Source of the DNA: CAYFPX01 sp964519895
GTDB lineage: Bacteria > Myxococcota_A > UBA796 > CAJQPC01
Direction of reading: 5' to 3'
Length of the DNA: 64,000 nucleotides
Assembly (NCBI GenBank): GCA_964519895.1
Contig: CAZFLE010000021.1
Span: 1 to 64,000 of the forward strand
This document shows, one piece after another, positions 13,941 to 22,906 of this stretch. The notes beneath the pieces were generated by a model. The model had not been told where the DNA came from, did no database searches, and saw nothing but the letters and a program-made list of their open reading frames with translations. The position numbers were made by a program, and so were the translations under genes. Numbering within the stretch: position 1 is the first letter of the stretch; the number at the start of each line of letters is the position of its first letter.

Positions 13941-14017
13941 TGGCTCCCGCCCGCGGACTTGAACCGCGGACCCTCTGATTAACAGTCAGATGCTCTAACC
14001 AGCTGAGCTAGGCGGGA
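13941..14017 (-). tRNA. tRNA-Asn (anticodon GTT)
   Basis: The minus strand folds as a complete cloverleaf: acceptor TCCCGCC/GGCGGGA, D-arm GCTC…GAGC, anticodon stem TCTGA/TCAGA with loop CTGTTAA, T-stem CGCGG/CCGCG with TTCAAGT loop, and discriminator G. The 3' CCA is encoded (13941-13943). Length is 77 nt with CCA. Confidence 0.97.
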
Positions 14018-14045
14018 ATGTGTGCCCCCTGACGGGAACGCCCCC

Positions 14046-14073
14046 GTCTTAATCAGGGCCCACGGGGTGTCAA
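14046..14073 (-). promoter_or_regulatory. Sigma-70 promoter of tRNA-Asn
   Basis: On the minus strand TTGACA (14073-14068), 16 bases, then TAAGAC (14051-14046). The expected start is about 20 nt before the tRNA 5' end. The -35 box overlaps the stop codon of the permease gene upstream. Confidence 0.6.
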
Positions 14074-15389
14074 CGGGCGGGCCGCAGCCGCCACACCACC
14101 AGGCCGGCGACCAGCACGCCCACGCCGACCGCGGACTCCACCGGCTTGACCACCAGGGCGCCGATCACGATGCCGATGGCCACCAGGGCGAAGCCCCCTG
14201 CGGCCCAGCCCGGGGCGGAGAAGCCGCCCTCGGGACCCGGCTCCTTGCGCATCCACAAGTAGGCCACGGCGATGAGGGCGTAGAAGCCCCACTCGGCAAA
14301 GGCCAGTCCGGCCAACATTGCGTCGATGCGCTCGATGCCCAGGAACACGGCGGCCGAGCCCAGCACGCCCTGGAGCCCGATGGCGAAGGCCGGGGTGTTG
14401 GCCCTGGGGTGCAGGCGACCGGCGGCTTCGACGAAGACACCGTCCCGGCTCATGGCGTAGATCACCCAGGGAAACGCCAGGCAGATGGTGTTCAAGACAC
14501 CCGCCGCGGAGATCACGACCGCCACGGCCAGCACGGTGCCGGCGGCGTCGCCCAGGGCCACGGCGCCGGCCTCTGCGGCCAGGGCCTGGCTGGCCTGCAT
14601 GCCTCCCTGGCCGAGCAGGGCCAGATACGCCAGGTTCACCGCCATGTAGGCAGCGATGACCACGATCACGCCCCCCAGGATGCCTCTGGGGATCGCCCGG
14701 ACCGGGTCCTTGACCACCCCGCCGATCCAGGTCCCGTGTTGCCAGCCGCCAAAGCTGAACATCACCGGGATCAGCCCGGCGGCCACCAGCGCGGCCCACG
14801 GCTCTGAGTCGCTGCCGCCCTGGGGCAGCGCCTCGAAGCCCGCCTGGCCAAATGCGGCCCCGAGTCCGATCAGCGCGACCAGGATGAGCACCTTGGCGGC
14901 CGTGAGGGTGCGCTGGACGCCTGCACCGGTCTTCAGCCCCAGGATGTTGGTCGCGCTGAAGCCAGCGATCGCCGCGATGCCCAGCCCAGACTGCGCCGCC
15001 CGGGGCAGCTCACCGACCAGGACCTCCAGGTTCGCCACCAACACCAGCGCGATGATCGCCAGGGCGCCGGGCTGCACGATGAGCAGGTTGGCCCAGCCAT
15101 AGAGGAAGGCGACCAGCGGGCCGCGGCGCTCGCCATAGCCCTCCCGGAGGAACACATAGAGCCCACCCGCCTGGGGCATGCGGCCCCCCAGATCGGCGAG
15201 CACCAAGGCGCCGAGCAGGGTCACGAGCCCACCCAGGCCCCACACCCCCAGCATCCAGCCAGGGGAGGGGAGGTCCCGCGCCAGGGTCGCCGGCGCGAAG
15301 AAGATGCCCACGCCCACGATGGCGCCGACCACCACCGCACCGACGTCCAGGCCGCCGAGCTGGCGCTGTGCTTCGACCCGCTGGGCCAT
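14070..15389 (-). CDS. APC-superfamily amino-acid permease
   Basis: A 439-aa inner-membrane protein with about twelve hydrophobic helices. The first helix has the APC signature with an unwound Gly-rich stretch (GAVVVGAIVGVGIFFAPATLA) that binds the amine and carboxyl groups of substrate in this superfamily. GGLYVFLREGYG after the second helix is also typical of amino-acid/polyamine antiporters and symporters. ATG 15389 has GGAGGT five bases upstream. It is a single gene followed by tRNA-Asn on the same strand. The substrate cannot be decided. Confidence 0.88.
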   Translation of the reverse strand: MAQRVEAQRQLGGLDVGAVVVGAIVGVGIFFAPATLARDLPSPGWMLGVWGLGGLVTLLGALVLADLGGRMPQAGGLYVFLREGYGERRGPLVAFLYGWANLLIVQPGALAIIALVLVANLEVLVGELPRAAQSGLGIAAIAGFSATNILGLKTGAGVQRTLTAAKVLILVALIGLGAAFGQAGFEALPQGGSDSEPWAALVAAGLIPVMFSFGGWQHGTWIGGVVKDPVRAIPRGILGGVIVVIAAYMAVNLAYLALLGQGGMQASQALAAEAGAVALGDAAGTVLAVAVVISAAGVLNTICLAFPWVIYAMSRDGVFVEAAGRLHPRANTPAFAIGLQGVLGSAAVFLGIERIDAMLAGLAFAEWGFYALIAVAYLWMRKEPGPEGGFSAPGWAAGGFALVAIGIVIGALVVKPVESAVGVGVLVAGLVVWRLRPAR

Positions 15390-15475
15390 CGGACCTCCGC
15401 GGCCATTCGAGCACGGGGGGTCACGTCCCGCACGTGCTGAGCCGATCCGTCGTCAGACTCACGCCGAGGCCGTCG

Positions 15476-16183
15476 ATGACCCTCCTCTTGGCCCTCACCT
15501 CTGCGCCCGCCCTGGGCTGGACCATCCTGCAGAACGGCGACGGCGCTGAGCTGCGCTGGACCGAGATGCCCATTCCGTACGCCATCAACCCCGGCAATGC
15601 CCAGGGGCTGACGACGAGCGATGTGATGGCGGCCGTGTCCGGCGCCATGAGCGCCTGGGCCACCATCGACGGGGCCAGCGTGACCTTCAGCGACCAGGGC
15701 CAGACCCCGGTCAACGCGGTGGACTACGACTCGGTCAACACGATCTACTTCGACAGCGACTGGACCATGGACCCGGAGCTGATGGCCATCACGGCCAACT
15801 GGTCCTACTCAGACGGCACGATCGTGGGCTTCGACATCCGCATCAACGAGCGGGACCACCAGTGGTCCGTGGCGGGAGCGGGCGACGCCGATGACCTCCA
15901 GAACATGCTGACCCACGAGGTCGGCCACAGCCTGGGCCTGGACCACACCACCCTGGACGACGCGGCGACCATGTTCGCCAACGCCGTGCCCGGCGAGGTC
16001 ACCAAGCGCGAGCCCAAGGACGACGACCGCCAGGGGGCCCAGTACCTCTACGGCAAGGGCACGCCCGTGGACACGAGCGATGAGACCGCTGGTGGCTGCG
16101 CGAGCGCCGCGGTGGCCCCGCGGAGCGCTGCCGCTTTTCTGCTGACAGGTCTCATGATCGGCATGCGCCGTTCCGATCCATGA
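15476..16183 (+). CDS. Matrixin-like secreted zinc metalloprotease with MYXO-CTERM-like tail
   Basis: A 235-aa exported protease. ATG 15476 gives a signal peptide (MTLLLALTSAPALGW). The catalytic zinc motif HEVGHSLGLDH (about residue 147) is the HExxHxxGxxH of metzincins, followed by a Met-turn-like ATMFAN. The N-terminal part (WTEMPIPYAINPGNAQGL…AMSAWATIDGA) matches the matrixin fold of family M10 without a propeptide cysteine switch. The C-terminus (GGCASAAV…AAAFLLTGLMIGMRRSDP) has a GC motif, a hydrophobic helix and arginines, like the MYXO-CTERM sorting signal. It is therefore probably tethered to or released from the cell surface. A GTG at 15434 is a less likely start. Confidence 0.85.
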   Translation: MTLLLALTSAPALGWTILQNGDGAELRWTEMPIPYAINPGNAQGLTTSDVMAAVSGAMSAWATIDGASVTFSDQGQTPVNAVDYDSVNTIYFDSDWTMDPELMAITANWSYSDGTIVGFDIRINERDHQWSVAGAGDADDLQNMLTHEVGHSLGLDHTTLDDAATMFANAVPGEVTKREPKDDDRQGAQYLYGKGTPVDTSDETAGGCASAAVAPRSAAAFLLTGLMIGMRRSDP

Positions 16184-16295
16184 GGTGTGAGCGGGACGGC
16201 CCTGCACGGCCCCCCCGCTGACCCCGAGGCTCTCGATTCAAGTCTTGTCCTGTTTGCCGAGCAGGGCCGGGGTGGTCCCTGCCTCCCATCCCGCA

Positions 16296-16320
16296 GCCGG
16301 GCCTCTTCGTGAGGCCCGGC
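16296..16320 (+). terminator. 10-bp hairpin terminator after the metalloprotease gene
   Basis: GCCGGGCCTC (16296-16305) and GAGGCCCGGC (16311-16320) pair perfectly around a TTCGT loop. It lies about 110 nt past the metalloprotease stop and about 40 nt before the next gene start. Confidence 0.7.
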
Positions 16321-16361
16321 CGGCACCCTTCCTCCCCCTCTCTCCGCTCCCGAGAACGTCC

Positions 16362-16838
16362 ATGCGTCCACTCCTGCTCGCCTCCGTCGCCTTCACGATG
16401 CCCCTGGCCGCCACGGCCACCAGCTTCGAGCGGGCCTATGACATGACCGAGCTGAGGAACCGCGCCGAGACCGTCATCGTGGGCGAGGTCCAGGGCACCT
16501 GGACCGAGACCACCCGCGATGGCTGGTGGACGGTCGCCACCCTGGTGGTCGACGAGACCCTCCAGGGCTCCCACGAGCCCGTGGTCGAGGTCCGATACCC
16601 CGGCGGCTCCGTCGGCGACCTGCACCTGGTCGTCTCCGGTGCCCCCAAGCTCCACCCCGGCGACGACGTGGTCGTCTTCACCCGCGACGACGGCAAGGTC
16701 CTGGGCATGGCCCAAGGCGTCTGGAAGATCTCAGACGACGGCCAGGCCACGCGGGATCTCTCCAGGCTTGCCTTCAAGGACGGCTCCAAGCCCGTCGAGA
16801 GCATGCCCATCGAGGAGCTCAAGCGCCTGGTGCGGTGA
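16362..16838 (+). CDS. Secreted protein of unknown function
   Basis: A 158-aa protein with a signal peptide (MRPLLLASVAFTMPLAATATS). The mature part begins SFERAYDMTELRNRAETVIVGEVQGT and continues as a beta-rich, OB-like small domain (VEVRYPGGSVGDLHL…LHPGDDVVVFTRDDGKVLG). Proteins with this 'A-d-xVVxGxV' opening often follow matrixin-type proteases in Myxococcota genomes, and the gene lies about 180 nt after one here. The terminator between them suggests separate transcripts. No catalytic residues are visible. ATG 16362 is the only start that leaves a good signal peptide. Confidence 0.65.
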   Translation: MRPLLLASVAFTMPLAATATSFERAYDMTELRNRAETVIVGEVQGTWTETTRDGWWTVATLVVDETLQGSHEPVVEVRYPGGSVGDLHLVVSGAPKLHPGDDVVVFTRDDGKVLGMAQGVWKISDDGQATRDLSRLAFKDGSKPVESMPIEELKRLVR

Positions 16839-17012
16839 CGCACCCCCCTCCGAAGCCCCTGGGTCGGGATCTTCTTTCCCCCTCCCACCCCCGGAACCGG
16901 TCTCGGTCTGGGGGCTTCACTATTTTGGTTCAGGGGGTGAGGCCGCGGGCTCGCTGTCGCTCGCCTTCGCGGTCACCCCTCTGGCCCGGCGGCCTCCGCC
17001 TCCGCCGTACGT

Positions 17013-17106
17013 GGAAGTGTCTCAGGGGGAACTCACCCGGGACCTCGCTCCGCTCGGCCTGCCCTCGCTGGCGCTCGGCCGGTTGAGTACCCCCTGAAAC
17101 ACTTCC
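17013..17106. repeat. 28-bp imperfect inverted repeat in a convergent intergenic space
   Basis: The arms 17013-17040 and 17079-17106 are reverse complements at 25 of 28 positions, with 38 bases between them. It lies in the 488-bp gap between a rightward gene ending at 16838 and a leftward gene ending at 17327. No coding region was found in this gap. A perfect hairpin follows at 17157-17177. A bidirectional terminator, a MITE-like remnant or a structured RNA are all possible. Confidence 0.7.
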
Positions 17107-17156
17107 GCTCCCGGCTGCGGCCGCCGGGCAGGGCCTGGGCGCTCCGCGCCAGGACC

Positions 17157-17177
17157 TGCACCCGCGGTGCGGGTGCA
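17157..17177. terminator. 9-bp perfect hairpin
   Basis: TGCACCCGC (17157-17165), loop GGT, then GCGGGTGCA (17169-17177). It is part of the structured convergent intergenic region and could end leftward or rightward transcripts. Confidence 0.55.
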
Positions 17178-17326
17178 AGGCCGAGGGAGCAGGAATCGTA
17201 ACCGGGGTAACCGGGGTCTAACAGGGGTCAGGAACCTTTTGTTAAGCATTAGGTCGTCGCGCATGGACCACGTCCATCAGACGAACGGGGTTCGGGGCAT
17301 GACACCGGCTTGGGGCTGCCGCGGAC

Positions 17327-18421
17327 CTACTCTTGCTGCCTGGTCTTCGAACCCCGCACCAGCCGGCGCTCGACGATTCGGCGCTGGCGGTCCTTGTACA
17401 GCTCGTGGGCGTTCTCGCCGTCTTCGTTGGCCAGGGCGGTCTCCCGGTCCAGGAGCTGGAATTCCACCATGACGAAGACCGTGCGCCCCAAGAGGTAGGG
17501 GTGCTCGGGGAAGGGGTGCTCCTCGTCGAGCCGGACCGGGAAGTCCACGATGAAGTTGATGGTCCGGTAGCTGTTGCCGCTGAAGGGGTTGTTGTCCGCG
17601 ATCCATTCGCTCGCCCGAGACCGCAGCCGCTGCAGGTCCGGGGTCATGGCGGCGTATTCCTGGATCTCGCGCAGGCTCCGGCGAAAGTTGACCAGGTTGT
17701 TGTGGCTCTGCCCCGGGATGGCGTAGTTGAACGGGAACAAGGTCCGGCACAGGTGCGCCAGCACGGGCACGATCTCGGACTGCTTCTCGACCACGATGCG
17801 GAACCGGAGCTTGTCGAACACCGTGGCCGCGATGGTGTCGCGCTTGGCCAGGAGCTTGGTGATCACCGAGTTCCGCGTCTTGCGGCTCCCGTAGAAGGCG
17901 TGGAGCGGGAACCCCTGCTGCCGCAACCCGTCCGCGTACTCGATGATGCGCTTCTCGGCCTGGTCCAGGAGCTGCGCCTCGCTGACGGGGGTCTGGAATT
18001 TCAGGTCCGCCGCCTCCATGTGGTTGATGACGTGCATCAGCTTGAGCGTGGTGCACGCCAGCATCTGGCGGCGCCGGAAGCGGCCGGCAAAGGTCGACGC
18101 CTCGACAAAGACGTCCCGCACATCGGCCGGGACCCGCAGGTCGTCGGGAAAGCGCAGGTCCAGGTTCTCCTCGAGGTAGTTCACCGACTGGTTGAACACG
18201 AACCGGAGCCGCTCCTGGTCGGACGGATCGTCCGGGTCCATCAGGTTCAGGCGCAGGAACTCATTGACCTCGTTGCGGTGGGTGAAATTCAGCCGGTTCC
18301 AGTCGATGACCGAGCTGCCCTGGAGGATCAGGCGCACGCTCTCCAGATCGAGCAGCTCCAGGTTGCGGGCCGTGAACGTGGGCTGGACCGACGTGTCGAC
18401 GTTGAGGATGTCGCGGGACAC
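17327..18421 (-). CDS. TIGR04552-like protein with RelA/SpoT-type nucleotidyltransferase features
   Basis: A 364-aa cytosolic protein. It resembles, by recollection, the TIGR04552 family that is largely limited to Myxococcota and relatives. The middle has LHAFYGSRKTRNSVITKLLAKRD followed by TVFDKLRFRIVVE, which recalls the RelA/SpoT synthetase block (RxKxxxS…KLxxK…DlxgiRivv). It is the reason to suspect a (p)ppGpp-synthetase-like fold, although the catalytic residues cannot be confirmed. Helical N-terminus; no signal peptide or membrane segment. GTG 18421 has AGAGG upstream. It is divergently arranged to the membrane protein and mfd genes. Confidence 0.6.
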   Translation of the reverse strand: MSRDILNVDTSVQPTFTARNLELLDLESVRLILQGSSVIDWNRLNFTHRNEVNEFLRLNLMDPDDPSDQERLRFVFNQSVNYLEENLDLRFPDDLRVPADVRDVFVEASTFAGRFRRRQMLACTTLKLMHVINHMEAADLKFQTPVSEAQLLDQAEKRIIEYADGLRQQGFPLHAFYGSRKTRNSVITKLLAKRDTIAATVFDKLRFRIVVEKQSEIVPVLAHLCRTLFPFNYAIPGQSHNNLVNFRRSLREIQEYAAMTPDLQRLRSRASEWIADNNPFSGNSYRTINFIVDFPVRLDEEHPFPEHPYLLGRTVFVMVEFQLLDRETALANEDGENAHELYKDRQRRIVERRLVRGSKTRQQE

Positions 18422-18518
18422 GAGGGGCCTCTAAGGGGGCGGCCGGGTGTTGACCCGTGCCTTGCTGTGGCCTGACCCCGTCGATAAGGGCGGGTGCTCG
18501 TCCCTGGAGGCTGGACCG

Positions 18519-19475
18519 GTGAAGCAGCAACAGAGCGCATGGCGCTTGTTCCTCGGCCTCCTGGTCTTGTTGGGCGGCGGCCTGGTCGCGGCGCTGGTCC
18601 GGGAGCCTCGGGCGGTCGCCGCCGTGGTCGCCGTAGGCCTGGTGCTGATCGGCTGGGACCCGGACACCCGCGGTGCCTTCAAGGTGGTCGCAGCCGCGGC
18701 CGGACAGACCCTGCGGAACCTGTTCATGCTCCTGCCCTTCCTCCTGCTGGTGGGCGGGCTGGGCAGCGTGCTGGCCTGGCAGGTCGGCGCCCTGGCGCTG
18801 GAGCACCTGGTCAAGCCCGGCGCAGGTCAACAGGCCCAGCTCCTGACCTCTGAGCTGACCAAGCTCGGCGTGTTGACCCTGTGGGGCATCGCCGCAGCGC
18901 CGGTGCTCGACGCCGTCTCGATCTACGCCTGGCGCCACCGGGCCACCGAGCGCTCCTTTGGCGGCGCCATCAACTACGCCCTGAATCGCTACCGCCGCAT
19001 GTTCGGACCCCACGCGGTGTCCTTCACCGGCATCAGCCTGGGCATGTCCGTCATCATCCCGGGCATCATGTTCGGTCTCTGGTGGGCTTGGGTCGACGCG
19101 ATCACCGCCACCCGCGATCGGACCCTCGATCCCCTGCTGAAGAGCCTGGGTCGGGATCCCTCAGCCCGCAGCCCGCTCCAGTGGTCCAGGGTCCTGTCCC
19201 GGGGCCACCGCCTGCGCATCGTGCGGGCCTGGCTGCCCTACGTCTTCTGGTACGTGCCCGCTGCCATGGTCCTGGTCTACCAGGCCGAGGGCGCCGGGTT
19301 CTGGGCCGTGCTCGCCTTTGGCACCTTCAACATGCTGCTGCTCACCGTGATGGAGATGGCCATGGTCGGGCTGTTCGAGGAGCGGCTCGAGCTCCTCGCC
19401 GCCCAGGCCGAAGAGCGCGGCATCGGCGTCGACCGGGGCGAAGACGTGGACAGCGAGTCGCCGAAGGCTTCTTGA
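18519..19475 (+). CDS. Polytopic membrane protein of unknown function, upstream of mfd
   Basis: A 318-aa protein with about six hydrophobic segments (WRLFLGLLVLLGGGLVAALV, VAAVVAVGLVLIGW, LFMLLPFLLLVGGLGSVLAW, GMSVIIPGIMFGLWWAW, YVFWYVPAAMVLVYQ, FWAVLAFGTFNMLLLTV) and a charged C-terminal tail. No motif I recognise. GTG 18519 with GGAGG upstream is the preferred start. Its stop overlaps the TTG start of mfd by 2 nt, so the two genes are co-translated. That alone does not imply a repair role, but the pairing is worth noting. Confidence 0.65.
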   Translation: MKQQQSAWRLFLGLLVLLGGGLVAALVREPRAVAAVVAVGLVLIGWDPDTRGAFKVVAAAAGQTLRNLFMLLPFLLLVGGLGSVLAWQVGALALEHLVKPGAGQQAQLLTSELTKLGVLTLWGIAAAPVLDAVSIYAWRHRATERSFGGAINYALNRYRRMFGPHAVSFTGISLGMSVIIPGIMFGLWWAWVDAITATRDRTLDPLLKSLGRDPSARSPLQWSRVLSRGHRLRIVRAWLPYVFWYVPAAMVLVYQAEGAGFWAVLAFGTFNMLLLTVMEMAMVGLFEERLELLAAQAEERGIGVDRGEDVDSESPKAS

Positions 19476-22400
19476 GCGCGGTCTGGCTGGGGGGCCTACC
19501 GGGTCTCCTGACGCCCGGAGCGGTTCTGACCGGCGTGCCAGAGGGCGCGGCTGGCTACCTGCTGGCCCAGGCTGCGACGGAGAGCGTGCGCCCGGTCTGG
19601 GTGGTCGTGCCCGACGCCACCGAGGCCCGTCGCCTGGCTGCCGAGGCCCGCTTCCACGCGCCCGAGCTCCACGTCCGGCTCCTCCCGGCCGACGACGTGC
19701 GGCCCTACGACGGCCTGTCGCCCCATCCCGACCTGCCCCGCACGCGCATCGCCACCCTGGCGACCGCCCAGGCGCCAGGCCTGATCCTGACCACGGGGGC
19801 AGCGCTGCGCCAGAAGGTCCTGCCCCCCGGACTGCTCGCGCGAAGCCCGACCCTGAGGCCCGGCGACGTGCACGACCCTGCCGCCCTGGCGGGTCAGCTC
19901 GCGGACCTGGGCTACCTGGGCGTCGGGCGGGTCGAGGACCCCGGGACCTTCTCCCGCCGGGGGGACCTGCTCGACCTGTGGCCCACGGGCCTCTCGCGCC
20001 CGGTCCGCCTGGACTTCTTCGACGAGGACCTGGAGGAGATCCGCCACTTCGATCCGGCCAGCCAGCGGGTCCTGGACCCTCTGGACGCAGTCCGGCTGCT
20101 GCCCGCCCGAGAAGAGGTGCTCACCGCCGACGCCCTGGCCCGAGCCGCCACGGTGCTGCGGGACCGGGTCGCGGAGCTCGGGCGCGGGACCGAGCGGCGG
20201 CGAGAGGTCCTCGAGGACCTCAAGGCCTCCATCCGGTTCTCCGGCGTGGACGCCTGGCTCCCGGCTCTGCACGATCTGGTGCCCGCCTGGCAGCACGCCG
20301 GCGACGCCCTGTGGGTCGTGATCGACAGCGAGCGGGTGCGCGAGCGGACCCAGGCCAGCGCCACCACCGCCCAGCGCCGCTTCGACGCCCTGGACGACGG
20401 CGATCAGCCCCTGGTCGGCCCCTCAGAGCGCTATGTCGCGCCGTCCGAGATCTGGCACGCCCTAACGCCTGCAGCCCGGATCGAGCCCCTGGGGCTGGAC
20501 GACGCCATGGACGCAGGCCTCACCGACAACGGGGCGCTGCGGGTCGGCACCGGCGCTTCTCTGGCCCCGGTCGCCGCCCAGCTGCGGGATCGCCTGGCCG
20601 AGGGCTGGCGGATCGGGCTGGTGGTCGACTCGGAGCTCCGCGCCGAGCGCATCGGCGCCCTGCTGCTGCCCCACCAGCTGACCCCCCACCGCACCGCCGA
20701 CACCGACCCCGCCAGCTGGACCCCCGGCGTGCTCACCCAGGTGGTCGGCGATCTGCCCCGGGGCTTCACGGCCCCCCTCGATCGCCTGATCGTGGTCACG
20801 GCCGACGAGGTCTTCGGCGAGAAGCTCCGCAACCGGGGCACGCGCCAGAAGACCGTCGGCCAGGCCGCCCGCGAAGCCTCGGTCACCACCTTTGCCCAGC
20901 TCAAGGAAGGGGACCTGGTCGTGCACCGGCTCCACGGCATCGGCGAGTACCGGGGCCTGAAGCGGGTGGAGCTCGACCTGGCCATCCAGGACATGGTCCA
21001 GCTCCAGTACCGGAACGGCCGCATGTACCTGCCGGTCACGCGGCTGGACGCCCTCTCCCGGTACCACCTGGGCGAAGGCGGCAAGGCGCCGCGCCTGGAC
21101 CGCCTGGGCGGGGACACCTGGCAGACCCGCAAGGCCCGGGTCAAGGACGCTGTGCTCAAGCTGGCCCACGAGCTGCTCTCGCTCCAGGCCGCCCGCAAGA
21201 CCCGACCCGGTCACGCCTACGTGGGGCTGTCGCCGCGCTACCGCCGCTTCGCCGAGGCCTTTCCCTTCACGGAGACCCCCGACCAGGCCATGGCCATCAG
21301 CGCCGTGCTGGACGACCTCAAGCGGGGCCAGCCGATGGACCGGCTGGTGGTCGGTGACGTGGGCTTCGGCAAGACCGAGGTCGCCCTGCGCGGCGCGATG
21401 CGGGTGCTCGACGAAGGCCGCCAGGTCGCCCTGTTGTGCCCGACCACCGTGTTGGCCTACCAGCACTACCGGACCTTCTCCGACCGCTTCGCAGCCTTTG
21501 GCGTGCGCGTCGGCCTGCTGTCTCGCTTCACCACCGGCGCAGAGAAGAAGGCCCTGCTGGCCGAGCTGCGCACCGGCGACGTGCAGCTGGTCATCGGGAC
21601 CACCAGCCTGCTCGGCCGCACCGTGCGCTTCCAGGATCTGGGCCTGATCGTCATCGACGAGGAACACCGCTTCGGCGTGAAGCAGAAGGCCCGGCTGCGG
21701 GCCATCCGGCAAGAGGTCGACGTGCTGGCGCTCTCCGCGACGCCGATCCCCCGGTCGATGTACATGGCGGTCACGGGCCTGCGCACGTTCTCGGTCATCA
21801 CCACGCCCCCGCGGGACCGGCTGCCGATCCGCACCTCGGTGGGCCGCTGGGGCGAAGGACGCATCCGCGAGGATCTGCTGCGCGAGCTCCAGCGGGGCGG
21901 CCAGGCCTTCTTCGTGCACAACCGGATCCAGACCATCGACGACGCCGCCAGGACCGTGTCCGAGGCGGTGCCCGAGGCCCGGGTGGACATCGCCCACGGC
22001 GGCATGGATGCCCGTCGGCTCGAGCAGGTCCTGGTGCGCTTCGTGGCCCGGGAGTTCGACGTGTTGGTCTGCACCGCCATCATCGAGTCCGGGGTGGACA
22101 TGCCGACCGTGAACACCATCCTGGTGGACCACGCCGAGCGGTTCGGCCTGGCCCAGCTCTACCAGCTGCGTGGGCGAGTGGGGCGGTCCCACGTGCGGGG
22201 CTACTGCACGCTGCTGGTCCACGAGGAGAACCCGCTCAGCCGCAAGGCCATCAAGCGGCTGAGGGTGCTCCAGGAGCACACCGAGCTGGGGTCGGGCTTC
22301 GCGGTGGCCACCGCTGATCTGGACCTGCGGGGCGCTGGGGACCTGCTCGGGGAGCGACAGCACGGAAACATCCAGGCCGTCGGCTTCGAGACCTATGTGG

Positions 22401-22906
22401 CGCTCCTGGAGGAAGCCATCGATGAGGCCCGAGGCCGGGTCCATCGAGAGCAGCTCGATCCCGAGGTCAACGTGCCCCGGCCCACGTTCCTGCCCGAGAC
22501 CTGGATCCCCCGGATCGAGGACCGGCTCTTCACGTACAAGGCCCTGGCCTCGGCCCGCAGCGCCACCCAGATTCGAAACCTGCTGGACCACGCCGCCTCA
22601 GAGCACGGGACCATCCCGGTCGAAGCCCTGGACCTGGGGCGCCTGCTCGAGGTCCGCCTGCGCTGCCGCGAGCTGGGCATCGCGCGCTGCGACTGGCTCA
22701 AGGTGCGGGTGCTGCTGGAGCTCGCCCCGGAGAGCGAAGTCCCGCTGGCGAAGCTCGAGTCCCTCGCCCAGGCCCAGCCCCGTCGCTTCGCCGTGCCTTC
22801 GGTCGATCCGGTCCGCTTCGAGTGCCGCTTCACCCCCCAGGAGGCCGAGCAGCCCTTTGTGGTGCTCCACTGGCTCCTGGGCCAGCTCGACGACGCCGCC
22901 AGCTGA
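19472..22906 (+). CDS. mfd: Transcription-repair coupling factor Mfd
   Basis: A 1144-aa protein, the usual length of Mfd. It removes RNA polymerase stalled at DNA lesions and recruits UvrA. The UvrB-like N-terminal module is followed by the RNA-polymerase-interacting domain near residue 480 (EGDLVVHRLHGIGEYRGLKR) and the RecG-like translocase. Walker A is GDVGFGKTE (about residue 628) and motif II DEEH (VIDEEHRFGVKQ, about 728), with the TRG helices and a C-terminal D7 domain after them. TTG at 19472 with GAAGG upstream is the only start that keeps the N-terminus; an upstream open frame through the membrane-protein gene is spurious. The last 77 nt overlap the convergent gene ending at 22830. 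Confidence 0.95.
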   Translation: MSAVWLGGLPGLLTPGAVLTGVPEGAAGYLLAQAATESVRPVWVVVPDATEARRLAAEARFHAPELHVRLLPADDVRPYDGLSPHPDLPRTRIATLATAQAPGLILTTGAALRQKVLPPGLLARSPTLRPGDVHDPAALAGQLADLGYLGVGRVEDPGTFSRRGDLLDLWPTGLSRPVRLDFFDEDLEEIRHFDPASQRVLDPLDAVRLLPAREEVLTADALARAATVLRDRVAELGRGTERRREVLEDLKASIRFSGVDAWLPALHDLVPAWQHAGDALWVVIDSERVRERTQASATTAQRRFDALDDGDQPLVGPSERYVAPSEIWHALTPAARIEPLGLDDAMDAGLTDNGALRVGTGASLAPVAAQLRDRLAEGWRIGLVVDSELRAERIGALLLPHQLTPHRTADTDPASWTPGVLTQVVGDLPRGFTAPLDRLIVVTADEVFGEKLRNRGTRQKTVGQAAREASVTTFAQLKEGDLVVHRLHGIGEYRGLKRVELDLAIQDMVQLQYRNGRMYLPVTRLDALSRYHLGEGGKAPRLDRLGGDTWQTRKARVKDAVLKLAHELLSLQAARKTRPGHAYVGLSPRYRRFAEAFPFTETPDQAMAISAVLDDLKRGQPMDRLVVGDVGFGKTEVALRGAMRVLDEGRQVALLCPTTVLAYQHYRTFSDRFAAFGVRVGLLSRFTTGAEKKALLAELRTGDVQLVIGTTSLLGRTVRFQDLGLIVIDEEHRFGVKQKARLRAIRQEVDVLALSATPIPRSMYMAVTGLRTFSVITTPPRDRLPIRTSVGRWGEGRIREDLLRELQRGGQAFFVHNRIQTIDDAARTVSEAVPEARVDIAHGGMDARRLEQVLVRFVAREFDVLVCTAIIESGVDMPTVNTILVDHAERFGLAQLYQLRGRVGRSHVRGYCTLLVHEENPLSRKAIKRLRVLQEHTELGSGFAVATADLDLRGAGDLLGERQHGNIQAVGFETYVALLEEAIDEARGRVHREQLDPEVNVPRPTFLPETWIPRIEDRLFTYKALASARSATQIRNLLDHAASEHGTIPVEALDLGRLLEVRLRCRELGIARCDWLKVRVLLELAPESEVPLAKLESLAQAQPRRFAVPSVDPVRFECRFTPQEAEQPFVVLHWLLGQLDDAAS

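Noticed and set aside
13941..14017. Integration site (att) with duplicated tRNA-Asn 3' end
   Set aside because: I looked for the tRNA 3' segment in the leftward 14 kb and saw no second copy, nor an integrase gene. A site could lie outside the window.
18881..19471. An extended N-terminus for Mfd through the membrane-protein gene
   Set aside because: The extra ~197 residues are His/Arg/Gly shadow; the TTG at 19472 gives the family's usual length and is coupled to the upstream stop.
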